Shown: positions 6,201-7,306 of the stretch, one piece after another | Layout of the letters: each line of letters begins with the position of its first letter | How positions within the stretch are numbered: the stretch's first letter is position 1 | NCBI GenBank assembly: GCA_022564695.1 | Contig: JADFKX010000102.1 | Coordinates: 1-7,306, forward strand | Source: Chloroflexota bacterium | GTDB taxonomy: Bacteria; Chloroflexota; Dehalococcoidia; SM23-28-2; RBG-16-64-32 | Direction of reading: 5' to 3' | DNA: 7,306 nucleotides | Notes under the pieces: generated by a model | What the model saw: the letters and a program-made list of their open reading frames with translations, nothing else | Told to the model about the DNA's origin: nothing | The model's database searches: none | Program-made: the position numbers and the translations under genes

Positions 6201-6937
6201 CCGGCGGCGCCGAGATCGACCCCGAGGCGCTGGGGCGCGACATCGAGCGGCTGCGTTCGCAGGTGCGCCGGTTGGGCCCTGTAAACGTTGAGGCGACGGA
6301 GGACTACGCGGAGCTGCGAGAGCGGCACGACTTTCTGGCTTCGCAGATGGAGGACCTGAGCGGCGCCGAGAAGTCGCTCCACCGCGCCATCGACGAGCTG
6401 AACGGGGTGATGAGCAAGCGGTTCGAGACGACGTTCGAGACGGTGGCGTCGGGCTTCGAGGAGTACTTCCAGGCGTTCTTCGGTGGCGGCCACGCCCGCC
6501 TGACCCTTCAACAGGGCTCTCCGAGCGGTCCGAGCCCCGATTCATCGGGGGAGTCCGCAAAGCGTACAGGACAGGCTTCGCAGAACACGGGTGTGGAGAT
6601 AGAGGCCCAGCCGCCGGGCAAGCGGCTACAGAACATGGCGCAGCTCTCCGGCGGGGAGAAGGCTCTGACCGCGGTGGCGCTGCTGTTCGCGCTGCTGCAG
6701 GCGAACCCCTCGCCGTTCTGCGTGCTGGACGAGGTGGACGCGATGCTGGACGAGGTGAACGTGGGACGGTTCGTGAAGGCGTTGCAGGCGCTGTCCAAGA
6801 AGACGCAGTTCATCGTGATCACGCACAACCGGGGGACGATAGAGGTGGCGGACAGCATCTACGGCGTGTCGATGGGGCCGGACGCGGCCTCACGTGTGAT
6901 TTCGATGCGACTGGGGGATGTGAAGGCCGATGCCTAA
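3266..6937 (+). CDS. smc: Chromosome segregation protein SMC
   Basis: SMC dimerises and, with ScpA and ScpB (not in this window), organises and separates the chromosome using ATP. All expected parts are present in 1223 residues. The N-terminal head has the Walker A box GPNGSGKS at 31-38 and the Q-loop GEQS at 49-52. A long coiled coil follows from about 170, then the hinge at about 512-658, including RTTVLPID and VVTMDG, and a second coiled coil to about 940. The C-terminal head has LGPVN at 1003-1007, the ABC signature LSGGEK at 1127-1132, Walker B VLDEVD at 1153-1158 (catalytic Glu1156) and ITHNRGT. Two linkers are long: a Gly/Ser/Pro-rich stretch at about 940-983 and one at 1082-1108. The ATG comes seven bases after rnc with no clear Shine-Dalgarno, so translation may depend on rnc. 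The end overlaps the next gene by eight bases. Confidence 0.97.
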   Translation: MYLKRLDIQGFKSFATRTTFEFGQGITAIVGPNGSGKSNIADALRWVLGEQSGRLLRARKMEDAIFAGSSKRQRADKVEVTLTLDNADGWLPLDFSEVALTRRGYRNGDSEYRINRKRVRLRDIHELLAKASVTQSSYAIIGQGLVETVLNLRPDERRHLIEEAADIQRYRLRIDEARAKLAATHENVERINLLVKEIAPRLGQLERQAKRAADYARISRELSQALRAHYGHGWHHAHEALAVGRAAHDQVQAEFTQAKVVKESCERELAEVSKGLEDRRRVAASTSADRQRLVDRIRELEQGLAVSTQRRAILEQRQQELRDESAALEKERAQADEVVSGLDSRRAELEEALTAAGADLDRCRNEQATLEEELAGGQGRAGNEEATSERLRAAARDIDERLKRMALSRRELEKEVGRLDTRRRSIISQMPALVRMLRSFRADDVRLVGDLGGVSGRRQRLEAEVAEMRDSLAKLEANQNARRGKMEALEVRLNILAEAQHQLRSAQEDDPPVTVEGAMAAIYQVVRVPRGLEQAIEAALSDMVEAFVVQNQAEALDAIKELVAQDAPRTTVLPIDAVKQVYPLNLMREKGIVGVAAQLVRCQPPYQKLIDALLGRTIVVKDVAAATRIARRGLGTVVTMDGVVFHPVGAITAGFPRFTRPYVLGHERDMESLPKEIERIRNSLAATEEQADSLRERLRESEAAMAATSGEAEDGLTRRVRVQEAIAGRQRTLAQRRGEMRGIIASQNGLRDQCDDVDRESERLAQERDHSLAEAQELEESALYLRKANTIVEGRRAQLQGAVAQAMSQRASAEGQLQSLDVQRESGKAALARLDSQLSAKAEQLRGLEKERSTLADSARSGDGELAQAQEQLQPLADTAAPDQGETVQLELRERELHQRLLEAQSHMFQTERRVLETEAEVRRWETEIVTLRQRIEEDGLSITSEGDIRSPEIAVPQVPHWLAAEGSDEGAGGIRPVSGGAEIDPEALGRDIERLRSQVRRLGPVNVEATEDYAELRERHDFLASQMEDLSGAEKSLHRAIDELNGVMSKRFETTFETVASGFEEYFQAFFGGGHARLTLQQGSPSGPSPDSSGESAKRTGQASQNTGVEIEAQPPGKRLQNMAQLSGGEKALTAVALLFALLQANPSPFCVLDEVDAMLDEVNVGRFVKALQALSKKTQFIVITHNRGTIEVADSIYGVSMGPDAASRVISMRLGDVKADA
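6535..6550. repeat. Perfect inverted repeat inside smc
   Basis: CCCCGAT and ATCGGGG face each other around TC. As RNA it would fold as six G/C-rich pairs (CCCCGA/UCGGGG) closing a UUCA tetraloop. It lies inside the codons of the enlarged linker before the ABC signature (residues 1082-1108). No T-run follows, so it is not a rho-independent terminator. Confidence 0.6.
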
Positions 6938-7306
6938 CCAGTATAGTAGCGAGAAACTCACCGTTGGCCAGCTTCTGAGCGTGACGAGCCCTCCCATACA
7001 AGTGCCAGATTTTCAGCGCAACTTCAGTTGGAAAACGACAGAGGTCGAGACGTTCTGGCAGGATCTCACGTCATTCTCCGATAAGTACCCCGGCGACACA
7101 ATTACGGAACAGGAATACTTTCTTGGATCAATCGTAATGGTAAACCTTGGCGGTTCGCGTTTGCTCTTGGACGGTCAGCAGAGGTTGGCTACGGCGACGA
7201 TCCTCTTGTCGATTGTCAGGGACTTCGTTCACCCGTACAGAGAGGACGCTGCGACCAGAATAGCGCAGAGGTACATCACGGATTTCGATGACGCGACTCA
7301 GGCTTA
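6930..7306 (+). CDS. DUF262-family protein, N-terminal part (probable defence/restriction gene)
   Basis: The reading frame opens at ATG 6930 and runs off the window after 125 codons. It shows the three hallmarks of the DUF262 (GmrSD N-terminal) domain in order: IQVPDFQRNFSW at 23-34, YFLGSIV at 63-69 and LLDGQQRLAT at 79-88. The DGQQR loop belongs to the ParB-like nucleotide-binding fold of this family. Known members include the type IV restriction enzyme GmrSD and the phosphorothioate-sensing SspE, both of which carry a nuclease domain further on; here that part lies beyond the window, so the exact system is unknown. The start overlaps the smc stop by eight bases, with GGGGGA and AAGG just upstream. 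By hand count about 66% of third positions are G or C, against about 85% at the start of smc, and five of seven arginines are AGA or AGG. This points to recent acquisition. Confidence 0.85.
   Translation, partial: MPNQYSSEKLTVGQLLSVTSPPIQVPDFQRNFSWKTTEVETFWQDLTSFSDKYPGDTITEQEYFLGSIVMVNLGGSRLLLDGQQRLATATILLSIVRDFVHPYREDAATRIAQRYITDFDDATQA

Noticed and set aside
1..7306. tRNA or rRNA genes, CRISPR arrays, insertion sequences
   Set aside because: No cloverleaf-like elements, regularly spaced repeats, transposase motifs or terminal inverted repeats were seen in the non-coding stretches.

Overview
The window is GC-rich bacterial chromosome carrying housekeeping genes, with accessory DNA at both ends. 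The rnc-smc gene pair, the style of both proteins and the high GC suggest Chloroflexota, perhaps a Dehalococcoidia-like lineage. That placement is inference; there is no rRNA or other marker here to confirm it.

Left end (1-845): a forward gene ends at 57. Its last 18 residues line up with the tail of an M20-family metallopeptidase remnant at 708-845. Between them lies a reverse-strand gene (102-626) for a small secreted protein of unknown function. It has its own near-consensus promoter at 662-690. The arrangement looks like a tandem M20 pair whose second copy lost everything but its C-terminus.

Centre left (842-2346, reverse): a tRNA nucleotidyltransferase gene (cca-type) is followed, through a 4-base GTGA overlap, by an 82-residue cysteine/histidine protein with PHD/RING-like spacing. 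The stop codon of this small gene and that of the M20 remnant share one palindromic CTAG.

Control region (2347-2544): a divergent intergenic region with a strong forward promoter (TTGACA-18-TAGAAT), a reverse TATAAT box close to the cca start, a small dyad, and clustered copies of AAGGTTA. Two of these copies could pair over the rnc start in the mRNA.

Centre right (2545-6937, forward): rnc (RNase III) and smc (chromosome condensation ATPase), 7 bases apart and probably one operon. RNase III has Gly in place of a conserved metal-binding Asp. SMC is full length, with an enlarged linker before the ABC signature that is encoded over a strong inverted repeat.

Right end (6930-7306, forward): the start of a DUF262-family gene, the N-terminal domain type found in GmrSD-like restriction and phosphorothioate-sensing defence proteins. 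It overlaps the smc stop and uses clearly different codons, so it probably marks the edge of an acquired defence island.
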